A DNA stretch of 5,512 nucleotides from Clostridia bacterium. Lineage in GTDB: Bacteria > Bacillota > Clostridia > Oscillospirales > CAG-382. Each line of letters opens with the position of its first letter. The stretch's first letter is position 1. The DNA lies in contig JAGDBE010000220.1 in the NCBI GenBank assembly GCA_017959195.1, forward strand, positions 1 through 5,512. Direction: 5' to 3'. The position numbers and the translations under genes are program-made. Below are positions 5,436 to 5,512 of this stretch, piece by piece. Below the pieces are notes generated by a model. The model had not been told where the DNA came from, searched no databases, and worked only from the letters and a program-made list of their open reading frames with translations.

Positions 5436-5512
5436 CCCTTTGCGATGAAAATATCAAATTTGCTGTATGTTCGCACAAAATATAACCAAAAACACTATTA
5501 AGGTTTCAGCTC

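Noticed and set aside
5225..5512. tRNA, CRISPR array or transposon end in the non-coding right end
   Set aside because: No cloverleaf, no spaced identical repeats of CRISPR length, and no terminal inverted repeat with target duplication could be found.

Overview
The window looks like chromosome of an anaerobic Gram-positive clostridium (Bacillota, perhaps a gut lineage). The evidence is GGAGG-type ribosome binding sites, heavy use of ATA (Ile) and AGA/AGG (Arg) codons, an S-layer-homology (SLH) surface protein, and a MacB-type permease directly upstream of it. I cannot name the species. No insertion sequence, CRISPR array, tRNA or rRNA is visible.

Left part (1-3438, plus strand). The window opens inside the 3' end of a MacB/FtsX-type ABC transporter permease (stop at 620-622). 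After 29 nt comes a secreted SLH-domain protein gene, most likely in the same operon. Its frame runs from 652 to 3390 and would give 912 residues, but an in-frame TAG at codon 597 breaks it. The TAG lies inside the third copy of a repeat with a 144-residue period, at a column where the two other copies carry lysine. Everything downstream is intact and in the same frame. A perfect 15-bp palindrome (3404-3438) ends this operon and also the converging gene on the other strand.

Middle and right part (3452-5224, minus strand). Two genes read leftward: a small flavin-reductase-like FMN-binding protein (4739-5224) and, 102 nt downstream, a membrane-anchored or secreted HAD-superfamily phosphatase-like protein (3452-4636). 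They may be co-transcribed, but no functional link between them is evident.

Right end (5225-5512) has no convincing protein gene. It holds a near-consensus plus-strand sigma-70/sigma-A promoter (TTGATT, 17 bp, TGTTATAAT) that reads straight into two successive T-tailed hairpins and then two abutting smaller hairpins. No plus-strand gene ends nearby to need those terminators, so this is the best candidate in the window for an undescribed element: a short structured RNA or a regulatory leader. The other item worth attention is the TAG in the SLH gene. All four clear gene ends in the window use TAA or TGA, so sense recoding of TAG cannot be dismissed from this sequence alone, though a simple nonsense mutation or sequencing error is more likely.
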